Positions 47,038-57,907 of a DNA stretch of 64,000 nt are shown here, one piece after another. The DNA is taken from contig NJFT01000209.1 of assembly GCA_002221725.1 (NCBI GenBank), positions 1-64,000 on the forward strand, written 5' to 3'. The position numbers and the translations under genes are program-made. The notes beneath the pieces are model-generated. The model was not told the origin of the DNA and did no database searches. It worked only from the letters and a program-made list of their open reading frames with translations. The DNA is from Scedosporium boydii. Lineage: Eukaryota; Ascomycota; Sordariomycetes; Microascales; Microascaceae. The number at the start of each line of letters is the position of its first letter. Position 1 is the stretch's first letter.

Positions 47038-48854
47038 GATGTCAGGTGGGTACTCGATGGGGTTAACTTCGAGGTTGGGAAAGAGTTCGATTTTTGTGTG
47101 AAGGTTCAACTAACTTCGATCTTTTCTGGAGAAAGGCGCAGGGAAGAGGTTAGCAGGATGGACAGACGGACTGGAGAGAGGTGGCGTAGAGATTGGAGAT
47201 GTTTTATGGCGATGACGAGGGAGGATCTCAGATTCGGAGGGGATGGCAAGAATGGAGAGATGGAGGAGGGCAAAGGAGACAAAGGAATATTCGGCGACTT
47301 ACCTCTCAGAAAAGATCAGTGGGCCCGTTTAGGATAAGAACAGGACCAGCTGAATGAAAGGGCAAAGTCGCTCAACAAAAGACGAAGAACGACGAAGACT
47401 CGGAGGATGATCGCTTGGCGATGTGGCGGGATCAAAGGCTTCCAAACACTCGAGCGTCGGAAGGGCTTAATTGATCCAAAGGAGGAAGGATTCGATCGCG
47501 TTGTGATGCGGTCGAAGGGGGGCGACGAAGGGTTTTTTGGAGGAGGTTTCTTGTGGGAAGGGAGAGATGAAGAAACGTCGAGGGAGGAGATATTGGAGAG
47601 AGGGATGAGTTTGATATGAGGAGGGAGAGATTTTTTTGGTTTTTTTTTTATGTTTTGGTTAAGAGTTGGCCGAGAACAGAAAACAAGTACGAAGAAGCCG
47701 TACCTACAATCTGATCCTCGATTTTTTGGTTTTTTTTTGGTTAAATGGAAAAGGGAACTTGGTTGTGATAAGTCGGTTGTGCGCTTGGAGAGGAGGAAAA
47801 GGGAAGGAGAAGGAGTAAAAGGAACGTGACGAAGATTTTAGCTACACTTTTGGAAAAAAAATGGCAAGAAAAAAAAAATAAAAAAAACCTTGCTCCAATT
47901 TTTTCTCTCCTCTCACTGCTCCTGCCTTGGGTTTCTATCACACAGTAAGTGTGTGTGTACTTTGCAGTGTACAATTGTGGTACAAAGTACACCACAGAGT
48001 TCTTTCCCAATACGGAGAATTTTTGAGGTAGTGGCGGTGGAGAAAGCAAGGGTCTGTGGAAGGTGCCCCTGCCACTGTCTGGTCCAGGGTGTGTGCCCTT
48101 TGGAAGTCACTAGTACATTGTAATTGGTGTATAATCGAGTTTAATATTAGGTATCTGCTACTCTTCTTTGTCAGCCCATCTGATTCCAATCTTCTTCATC
48201 CGCCACATCAAGGCTCTTCTTTGGATTTTGATTGACGGCTCTTTTCATTGTGTAATCTGCGACCGGGCTCTCACATAATGCGCCTTTCTGTCAGGATGCC
48301 GGCCTCACCTTTCCAGCAGGAATCTTCTCGTGTCTTCTGTCAGCCTTGTACAAGCATCTTCATGATTGGCTACAATTGTAGCTATTTTCCCCCAGAATTT
48401 CCAAAAGAATTACTCATAGAATTACTCAGTCAATGGAGGCAGGCGCAATCCAACCTGCCACCATTTGCCATTTGCCACTGTCTGGAACATCAAACAATAT
48501 CAAACATTGGATCAATCAATGCAGTTTTCATTGTTCATAGAGTGCTAGAAATGCTGGAGACTTTAGAGGGACAAACTTGTCATTCCATGCCTGACCTGTA
48601 ACATATTCATCTCATCTAAAAAGAGCCTGCCGAATCCACAGTATGCTTCACTCCCCCCACCACCTTTTTCATCAAAAGAAAACACAAAAGGTCTAGTCAT
48701 ACATAAACCATCTATCGTCATGGGGCATGAAAGAAGAAAAAGAAATATCAGAATGCCAATGGTTACCAATAGGAAGGCATGAGAAACGTAGACGGCATGA
48801 GGAATAATGCCTATCCGCCATCACCTGCTTTTGAGAAGCAAGAAAAGATTCGCC
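47038..48854. promoter_or_regulatory. PAB1 upstream region with probable leader intron
   Basis: On the PAB1 strand a donor GAGAG|GTAAGT at 47302 and acceptors at 47126 (CCAG) or 47110 (TTAG) suggest an intron of 177 or 193 nt in the 5' untranslated region. Further upstream, two similar A-rich tracts (A9-10, CC, A6-7 on the sense strand) lie at 47631-47649 and 47722-47738. Beyond 47.8 kb lies the 3' flank of HUL5. A frame at 48248-48601 has no codon bias and was rejected. Confidence 0.5.
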
Positions 48855-51800
48855 CTAACTCAAATCGAACCCGGCCCCCGACTCAACGGCCAACAACAAC
48901 TTCTCCCTTAGCGTCTCCTCACTCGAATAAAGCGGCAACTTCAACAAATTAATACACGTACTCGCGCTCGGCAGCCTATCCTCCGCCGAGCCCCCATCCC
49001 GTATCGAAAACAGCGGACTCAACTGCGCAAACCCTAGGAGGGGGGCTCGGGGCGTCGACGTGACGAACTTCAGCACCTCGCGGCGCTGCTCGTCAGTAAA
49101 CTTCGTCATGACCCTCCAGAACAGCCGCACGGTCTCGTGCTCCATGCCGTCGTCGCCGATGACGTAGAGCCCGCCGTAGACGGTGTTGCGCCGGAGGTCC
49201 TCGACGTCGATGGCGCGAGAGTCACCGCCTACGAGGCGCTGCAGCTCGACGCGGTTGAACATGGAGAGCCAGGAGGGGTCGATGATGGAGCGTAGGCCGC
49301 GGAGGAAGGCGTTGGTTTGGAGGGCGGGTTGGATCACGAGGCGGTGCTTGGCGACGGAGGAGATGAAGAGGAGTCGGTTCTCGTTGGTGACTTTGGTTAC
49401 ATCGCCGTCTTTGATGAGGTTCCGCGTTACCGTGAATTTTTCCCTGGAGGCGCCGAAGGAGGCTTCGTCGTCGATCGTGAAGTACATGTCCCAGCCGGAC
49501 ACGTCGCCCGGCTCGTTCTTCAGCGCCATGAGGCCCTTGTAGAGCTCCTCGTCGAGGTCCCGGAGGTCGTTGACCGTGCCGCGGTAGCGGTTCAGCTCCG
49601 CCGCGGCGCGCCACTTCATCAAGAAGAAACCAGCAAAGGCGATGTCGATGAGGATCCCCTCGTAGATGCACTTACCCACAAGACGGCCCAGGAACTCGTA
49701 CTGCTGGATAACCCGTCTGCTCTCGTTCTCGAGCGCTTCGCGCTCCGATGCTCGAGTGGCCCTCGCGCGCTTCTCGCGGAACCAATCCATGGCAGAAGGG
49801 TTGGGATAGTAAAGACCCTCTGCATTGCGCGTGAACCACGAGCTGTCCTCCGCAAAGGCATCCTGGATGGCAGACATCAGAAACTCCTTCGTGACACCAC
49901 CGCCGTCGATACCAGCCTCGACCTCCCCGAATCTGTCGTAAAAAGTAATGTAAATAGGCTCCTTCAGGCCCTCGGCAAGGGGGTAGAACTGCTTGAACGC
50001 ATCATCCAGCACATGTTCACGTCGGATATCAGCGCTATGCTTGCCGAGGCGATCAAGCCCGCGCTCGCTAGTTCGGAGGCTAAGTCGCCACTGGTCAGCA
50101 TCGACGAAGCCTCCCCGGCGCCTCATCTTATCCAAGTGGATGAACTGTTTGAAGGCCATTGCCCTCGTCTCGAACGGGATCGCGAACGGCATGTGCTTGA
50201 GGATCTCGAGCTTCGGGCCGATGGTGGCCATGTATCGCTCCCGTTGCTTCTTTTCGAGTTCTCGGAGCTGGTGGATCCGCATGTGCTGCCGGGCGTGGCT
50301 TGGTGAGGAAAATCTCGCCATAGGTTCATGGCTGTATTCGTCTTCTTCATTATCGGAATGCTCTTCCTCCTCCTGCTGTCGTTGCAGCTCTGCTACAACG
50401 TCGGAAATGAAGCCTCCCATGTTGAATCTTGATGTCATCAGCCAATGACCAGCGGGAAGGAACCGAAGTCTAGAGTCTCTTTCGTAGAGCAGCTGCATCG
50501 CCGACGTGATGAGATTTTTGACGCCATCAAGATCAAGCGGATTCGATATCGTCGTAGTGGTTGTAGTGGTGGCCCCCGAACGATCCACGGCATCAGTATT
50601 AGTTCGAGATAGAGCCGACGACGGGGCGATGGAGCTGATATCGTGGTAAAGCGCGAAGGAAAAGCTTTTCAGGAATACTGTGAGCCCCTTGATATCCTCA
50701 AGGGTGAGGCAACACGTCTGGATGCGAGAGGTCTGGTGCGCATGGGGGGTGATGCCGGTGACGAAATCGTCGTCATCGGCGAGCCTCAAAACGAAAATGT
50801 AGAGATCCAAGAAGAGCAAAAGGGCTCGCCATTCTGGATCGCCATCGAGTGACGCCGGGCCTTGCCGCGACTGCTGGGATACGTAGTTCTTCAGAATCCG
50901 CACAGGGGCGTGGGGGTCCATCCGCCCTTGCCGATAGATGCCCGTGCTTGCCGCAGCGTCCCACAACCACTTGACGGCAGGCACGGCACCCTTTGAGGAG
51001 CGGAGATCACTCAGATAGAGACGCATGCGGATGTTGTCGCTTTGGTCGGAGAAATATTGCAGTAGAGTTAGGAGGTAACCGCTCAAGACGTTTACAGTCC
51101 TCGTAGTCTCGACAGCCTCGCGTTGTCTGTTATCGTTTGTATTAGTACGGAAAGCGGCTCGGCAAGTAGGGGAAGGAGAAACATACTCGGACAACTGGTT
51201 CAGCAGATTCTTGATGGAGTCGGTGCTGACCAGGGACTGTAGTTGCGTCTTGATATAATCCGGAAGCGGTCGGGCTTGTGCGGTATTCACCTCGGTCGCT
51301 GCTGCGTTCTCTAACGCATCCTCGGGAGAACCCGCGCCCATGCGCTGGCTAATGTCCTTTCCCTGACTGGAGAGCAGCAGGTAAATGGGGGCGAGGACCA
51401 CCTCGGTACGGTATCCGGTGGCGACGGACGAGAGTTGTATGAAATGGGCAAGCAGCCAGAGGAGGCCGTCACGGGAGGACAGTTCCTTGGGAGGCGTTCG
51501 ACATTGGGCAGCTATGGCAGAGGCTAGGTATTCTATATCGAGAGAGGCAAGGAACTCGCGGCAATCGGTTTCGAACAAGGTCAGGTTCGGCGCGGATAGG
51601 AAGGAGAAGATGAATGATCGGTAGGCGTTCGTGCTCAGGTCGGCCTTGGAAGGTGAATCTGTTGGCAAGAGGTGTTAGTTAAAAGACTTAGGTGCCGGGA
51701 GAGCTCGAAAGGAAGATAGTGAGAACTTACCTTGTAGGGACTGCAGCACTTGCAGAGGAGCCAACGAGGCTCTTGTGACAGCAGCTGCATCGGAAGACGA

Positions 51801-52436
51801 GAGCTTCGGCTCCGATGACAAGCCGGCCATCAGGGTATAGAACCTGGTGGGTTGATCGGCACTGAGTGTCGCGGCAGGGAACGTCGATATCATGGAGGCA
51901 AGAATGTTGAGCCGGGGTGATATCTCCGAATGTGAATCGGCCCGTACCGTCTTCTCGAGCGCACTCAGTAGGTGTCCAAAGAATCGAGCGACATGAGACG
52001 AAGACAGGTTCGAAAGCGACGCCACTCCAACCGTCTCCAGGTCACCACACAGTCGATCCAACCTCTTTACATCATCCTTGTTCGAAACTTCGAAAGATGT
52101 CACAAGATCCGGAAACGCCCTCCGTACGCGTAAAGCCGCATCATCCGCACCGGGTAAGGACTCGTATATGCGGTCGAACCGGTTACGATGAAGCTCGCGT
52201 GCCTGAGCCCTCGCCACGCTACCCCGATACACCCGCTGTATAGTCCTCGCAGCCTGTAGCCTCTCCCTCTCACGCTGTCGCTGCTGGCGGTCGGCTTGGG
52301 CCTTGAAGACGGTCCTGCTGGGGTCGCCGGGTCGGTTCCATGATGTCGAGGCAAAGGGGTTTGGGTTGCTAGGCTGGCCGCTGAGGTTAACGTTGCGAGG
52401 ACGGCGAGAAGAGCCGGTGAAGGTCTGGAAGTTCAT
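48855..52436 (-). CDS. hul5: HECT-type E3 ubiquitin ligase, HUL5/UBE3C family
   Basis: Three exons (52436-51731, 51658-51187, 51126-48855) give 1149 residues. The 60-nt second intron (donor GTATGT, branch TACTAAT, acceptor CAG) is a multiple of three without stops and would be read through if missed. The N-terminus has an IQ-like motif (ARTIQRVYRGSVARAQAREL), as in HUL5 and UBE3C. The HECT domain covers the last about 380 residues: YDRFGEVEAGIDGGGVTKEF at its start, GRLVGKCIYEGILIDIAFAG in the N-lobe, and the catalytic cysteine Cys1117 in PSASTCINLLKLP. HUL5 is a proteasome-associated ligase that extends ubiquitin chains on stalled substrates and acts in cytosolic protein quality control. Length and layout fit the filamentous-fungal family. 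Confidence 0.95.
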
Positions 52437-53778
52437 TGCGCATGCTTTGTTCGGCGGACGCTATCTTGGGGGTTTGGAGAGATTGGTGAGCAGCTGAGTT
52501 TCGATGGGTGAGAATTGTAAAGAACAATTCGTACCAGGCCGGTCGGGCTAGGCGGAGGCAGGTTGGGGAGGGCAGTTTGTTCGAGGGATGATCGAGGTTG
52601 GGCGTTGTTCGGTGTCAAGCTGCAGTCAGTCTGAGCTATCAAATGGTTGGTGTGGTTTTGGTCTTGGGAGCTGCCGAAGGTGAAGCAGTGCCCCGCACAA
52701 TCTTAAAGGCAACGACGTCGAATGAAGTTCAGAGACGCTGGCCAAAATTACTTGGAAGCAGAAAATGTGGAATTAGCGGCCAAACTTTTGAGAGGAATAA
52801 AAGCCAAGGCCAAAATCCTGGAATTTTGGAGAGAAAATAATTATTAATTCTTGTCTGGGGAAAAGGAAGATGGGAAAGATAGCAGCGGGTTCGGAGCAAG
52901 AAATGGGTGGAAAATGGTGGAAGTCGGACGCTGGCAGACAAATAATAGACGGTGGCAATGTCGACTTGAATATTGTTAGCTTACAACATTGAGCACGCCA
53001 AAAAGACGAGCTCGCTAGACCGAAATGCGCAATGCGCACTTGCACTTCAAATGCTCGCAAGAGCATCAGCATCAGCAGCGCAACCAGGAGAGGCCTCGCG
53101 TGGTGCGATGTGCTCGTAGATTGATGGATGATGATGATTGATGGACTACAGCAATTACTCAACTGTCTAGTAAAATGGAAGTGATCCCGGATCATTGATG
53201 GCTCTTCCACCCAGTTGAAGCTATGCTATGTACACTTATTCGATCAATGATCAAATGGTTTCATGGTTGATTTACGGAGCCTGAGGTCCGAAGGCTTCAA
53301 GTTGGGATCTCGGCTCTAATATTAGGTTCGACGTTGTCCGTCCTCTTGCCAGTCTTCAACATCATCAACCTTGATAAAAAAAAAAAAATGTATCAGACCA
53401 GCCAACTTAATCAGAGCCCAATACTTGGGTGTACTCGACACGGTTGTACACTTGGCCGCTCTTGGGAATTCTTGGGAACCCATGTCATCCAAATCCATGG
53501 CAAGCCTCCCTCGTTGAAGGAGGAGGATCAAGTACTCTTGCCACGCTCTACTGAGATGAGATACGTGGAGTCTGGAATTGAACGTGAGTTATTCAACAAA
53601 GTTTAAATTCCATCCGTCTTGACCGAACCAGCCTCGATGTTCTTTACTCGAACTGGGAGTACCTATCAGATGTACCAGGATGTCTTGGACACCTTTCGAG
53701 ATGGGAGGCTACTATTGCCATAATCAAGCCGTTGTTATATACTCCGGGAACTCCTGCTCCGATCGAAATAGCAATGTT
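52437..53778. other. Intergenic region between HUL5 and MUG157
   Basis: About 1.3 kb, upstream of HUL5 and downstream of MUG157, both on the minus strand. It contains A runs near 53380 and 52830, and no coding frame with codon bias. Confidence 0.55.
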
Positions 53779-55605
53779 CTACTGGTAGGTGAGCCTCAAA
53801 AGATGCGGCTTCCTTTCCCTCAAATCCAGAATCATCTGTCCGAATAGCCCGTTCACCCAAGCAAACCTATAAAAAAAAAAAAACAATGAACTTGTTAGCC
53901 CCGACACATCCCAATACCACCAAGCCAAGCCAGGCCATAACCACAACTCGTCGTATCACTCACCAAGACCTCGTCCACCGATGCTGGTCATGAGCGTGGA
54001 TGGACTCATGCATCAACCCAAGATTATCCGTCGACGATAGCAACTGCCTGATTCCCATCTCAATCTCGAAATCGTCATCCGAAGTCAACAGCTGCACGAT
54101 CAGAGCCATGGGCCACGCCATCCCCGGTCCGATGTGGGGGCCGCCGGTTGCATTGAGGACCGGCCCATACATAAAGTACGGATTCTCGGTGCTGAGGATG
54201 AAGCGTCTGGTGTTCAGGTACACGGGATCTTTCATGTCGACGTAGCCGAGCATCGGGGCACTTAGAAGACTTGGTATGTTGGCGTCATCCTAATCGCTCA
54301 GCTTAGCCTCGGTTTCCCCTTCATGTTTTGGAGAGTCGGGCATGTCTTCTTCCTTTTCAACTTACCATGAGATAACGACTCCCGAAACCATCCACCTCGT
54401 ACGCATACATCTTCCCAAATTCCGGATGCTTAAACTTGCCGTACCTCTCCACGCCCGCCCTCACAACCCCCGCAAACCCATCCATCTTCTCGGCATCTTC
54501 CACATCAATCTCCCTCATAATCTCCGCGCAAGCAGCGAGATACCTCGAGAACATCATATTCGCGGGTATAAAAAGCTGAAACGTGCACGCATCATCCGAT
54601 GGCCTAAAAAAGCTCCGTATCAACCCCGTATTGCTCTTCACGGGAGCCCCCGCGCCTTCATTCGACATCGTCTCTGAAGCCCTGTTCGTCTTGCGCTCGA
54701 ATATATACGGCGACTTGTTAATCGTCCCATCCGAGGCGTAGGTCCCCGTAAGCAACTCCGACGTAGTCTCCATGATGACGGAGATGGTGTCCTTCCACCT
54801 CGTCTTCTTGAAAAAGCCGACGTCTTTCGTTTGGCTGTAATAATCGTGCGACAGCTGCAAGAACGCCGCCAGCGAATCGAGCTCGTACTTGCACTCGAAC
54901 ACGAAATCTGTAGAGAAGCGCGGGACCACGAAGTCGGAGGTTACCCACCCGTTGTATTCGGGCCCGAGGCTCGCCTCCAAGGGCGGTTGGAAAGCGTTGC
55001 AGTGGGGGGATTCGCGGATGTAGCGGCCCTGCAGGTTGATGGCACCGCGGAAGAGGGAGGCGAGGGAGTCGGGTGACGAGTTGGGTTTGAGGAGGGATTT
55101 GTAGCTTTGGAGCTGGTTGGCGCTGTCGCGGAGCCACATGGCGTTGATGTCGCCGGTTCTTACAAAAGTCAACTTGAGAAATGGATCCGCGTTAGTTTTG
55201 ATAAGCTTCTCTCACACTCTCAACACTCGGTTCTGTGCAAGTGTACATTTCTTGAACTCTACTTACATCTTCCTCGGGGTCATCTCTAGAGAATCCTTTC
55301 CATGATATAGTCGTGTCCAGCGTGTTTGGAAAGGTATTCTCAAAGAGCCGAAAGAGATCAGGATCTACTATCTCCTTTCGCATCTGCTCGATTACATTTT
55401 CGACTTCTGTCGAGTTAAAGGTCCGACATCTCGGCTCGGGTCGTTGGTAGGGTAGCGCATACTTTCCTTTGGACAGGGGAGGGTTCGCGAAGCCAGAGAT
55501 TGTGTCGTACTTTTGGCAGTCTGGTGGGATTGTAGCTGTTCCGAGGGCGACCCAGAGGAGGGAGACGAGTGGGAGGGGCAGCAGTCGACGTGGCGAGGAA
55601 GACAT
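53779..55605 (-). CDS. mug157: GH125 exo-alpha-1,6-mannosidase, MUG157 family
   Basis: Four exons (55605-55267, 55172-54366, 54289-53964, 53866-53779) give 519 residues, all joined in one frame. The N-terminus MSSSPRRLLPLPLVSLLWVA is a signal peptide or anchor, so the enzyme is secretory. Signature motifs: LTFVRTGDINAMWLRDS at the exon 1/2 joint, YNGWVTSDFVVPRFSTDF, GFGSRYLM joined to DDANIPSLL across the exon 2/3 joint, and TGGPHIGPGMAWPMALI. These match family GH125, whose characterised bacterial members remove non-reducing alpha-1,6-linked mannose. The fungal members are known from meiotic up-regulated gene 157 of fission yeast; their substrate is less certain. Exon 4 starts after a T-rich intron (acceptor ATAG) and adds WFAWVNGLFGQMIL and a basic tail. 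It is divergent from the GH92 gene at 57.9 kb. Confidence 0.93.
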
Positions 55606-57907
55606 GGTGACGAGTTTAAAGTTGGCCTCTTACTATTTATCGTCTGCTATCGATGGTGACTTGAGAAAGCACAGAGGATGAACTGCTGGTCTATATGCCA
55701 TGGCCTCGGGGAACACCTGTCTCACTTTCCAGAGGCATGCGGCCAAAATGATCAATGAACTCAATTCTAGCCTTGAGGTGCGGCCGCAGGTGAAATCTCA
55801 TGAGGACAGCTTTACGAGTGTCTGGTATAGAGTAGCTAACTGGTAACCGGTTCCTGGAGGAGAGCGAGACACGAAATCGGCATGCTTATATTAAGCGCCA
55901 CCCGGAATGATTCGCATTTATCCAGGATGGAACTTGTAATGGAAATGCAACCCCGGCTTATCTTGCTGATCACAGCGTCGGATTGATCCTACGCATGGCG
56001 ATATAGCACATGTACGTACTCCTGTGAATTCCTCAGCATCCCATCAAGAGAAATGACTCTCATCATCAGAAGGACTCGGTGCTCGCGGTCCAAGTCTTTC
56101 CAGAACAGTATAAGCCACAAACATCAGAAGAAGCAGTCTAGAAACTCCAACCCGCAGGATCCCAGTGCATAGGACCAATCACAGTCAGTTGATCAATGGT
56201 TATTACCCCGGATTCCAACCATTCGAATAGTAGTTTATTACACCAAGAGTGGAGGCGGGGCAGACTCAAAATTGCCAATGAAGCCCGTTGATGGTGATGA
56301 AACCATACAAAAATCCTTCGAGGGAGATAAAACAAAATACTTCAGAACTATAATGAATTTTTTTCTTATTTTGTTTTAAAAAAAAGGAACGGAAACCAGT
56401 TACGATGACATCTGGCGAAGGTTAATTGATGTGCCTGCAAATCAACAGGAGCAATTCTTATCGCCCGAAGCTTCGGTTTCCAGAGACCATCCACGACACC
56501 GGACAACCGACCGCCAACGTTGATGGGCAAGCTCAAGTCTCATGAGGACGTCAAACCTGCCGATCAAGACCGGCCATGGCCACGGCGATGAGGGCAAGGC
56601 GGGGTTCTTTGTCGAGGATAGGCGACGGTGGTGCTGGATTGGGCTTTTTGCGTCTCCATATCGATCGATGATCGCTATTAGCTCTCAGGCGGTAGTGGGA
56701 TTTTGGAGATCAGATTGCAGGTTCCAGTCAGGATCAAGAGACGGATATCAACCTGACAGTTGGATTGTGCCGAGTCTTCAATATTGGCTTGGGCCTACCG
56801 CTTAACCAGGCCTTCCCAACTCGGAACTTGGTCTCTGTCCAGAATCCGCCTGGAAGGGACAACGGGCTTCTCCAATATCTCGGGTTCGATGTCCTTGTCT
56901 TTCACCTTAAGTCCCCCGCTGCAAGCACCAAATGGGAGGACTTCGTAGGTCTGAAAACCGACAGGGTTTGTCCATCAGTGGATTATTAAACTGGGCTGAC
57001 CAAATAGATGCAATGCATCAAACGACATGCCGTCGATTCTCGATTCTCAATCCAATCCTTGAGCTGGGGAGCAATGAAACGGCAATATAGCCGGGATTAT
57101 CCTCCAATCCCTCCACCCTTACGCCTACCTACACCAATGCTCTATCCAAAGCGTGTAAAGAATACTCAAATGCAAAGTAGCACTGGCAGTCGGAAGCTCT
57201 CGAACGGGTTAATAGCTAAATAAATTGTCCGGCCGTAAAGTCGCATTGGCCTGCGCTGCACGGGCTTTTGGTGACAGCCGCTTCGCTCAATTAGCACAAA
57301 GCGACGATAAAATGGAAACCTGTTATTTCCGTTTCAGAAGAGCCGTAACCAGCTCCAGCCTGACTTGGACTCGTTCTTCTTGTTTTCTTGTCTTCTTGTC
57401 GGTCTGGCGTCGAGCGCTCAAGTTGGTGGTCTTTCTTGCCCGGCTCTACGCATTTTACCTTCCACCTTTGATTTTTACTAACGTGTGTCTTTACCTTGCG
57501 ACTTCCGAGACGCGCCCGTTTGGCTCGCAAAGTTCAAGGACTGGACTCGGCTCGCGTTGTGTGAAGAAGGATAAACTTGAGCTAGTCCTCCAATACGAGC
57601 TTTGGCGCGGGCTTCTTCGTTCGTGTTAACATACCCGCCGTCTCTCACAATACCGCAACCCATCTGTGTTTTCCGCGGATATCCCAAGCTTCTGTCTTCA
57701 TGTCGGACTTAGACCCCTGAAGCTGCAAGGACCCGTTGGGAAACTCGGCTCCTGTCCGCTCCCGAAACATCGCCGTCTCGTCCGACTCATCGGATCCTCA
57801 TTGGCAGCTCAACCCCGAGCTCAAGGTTTTGTGTGACACGAGCCCCCACAGCTCGGCCGGTGTCTTCGGCAAAAAGAAGGGAAGCAAAGGGAAAAACAAA
57901 AACAACA
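55606..57907. promoter_or_regulatory. Divergent region between the two mannosidase genes
   Basis: A 2.3 kb spacer between the start codons of GH125 (minus) and GH92 (plus), so both promoters lie here. A frame at 57225-57629 lacks codon bias and was not accepted. No other gene was recognised. Confidence 0.55.

Noticed and set aside
44932..47337. An 801-residue open frame antisense to PAB1
   Set aside because: PAB1 has strongly biased codons whose complement rarely contains stops; the antisense product is Leu/Val/Gly low-complexity with no domain. The PAB1 frame explains the sequence fully.
48248..48601. A 117-residue frame between PAB1 and HUL5
   Set aside because: Non-ATG start, no codon bias and located in the HUL5 3' flank.
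49317..50306. A 329-residue open frame antisense to HUL5
   Set aside because: Shadow of the HECT-coding frame; no own codon bias, start context or splice sites.
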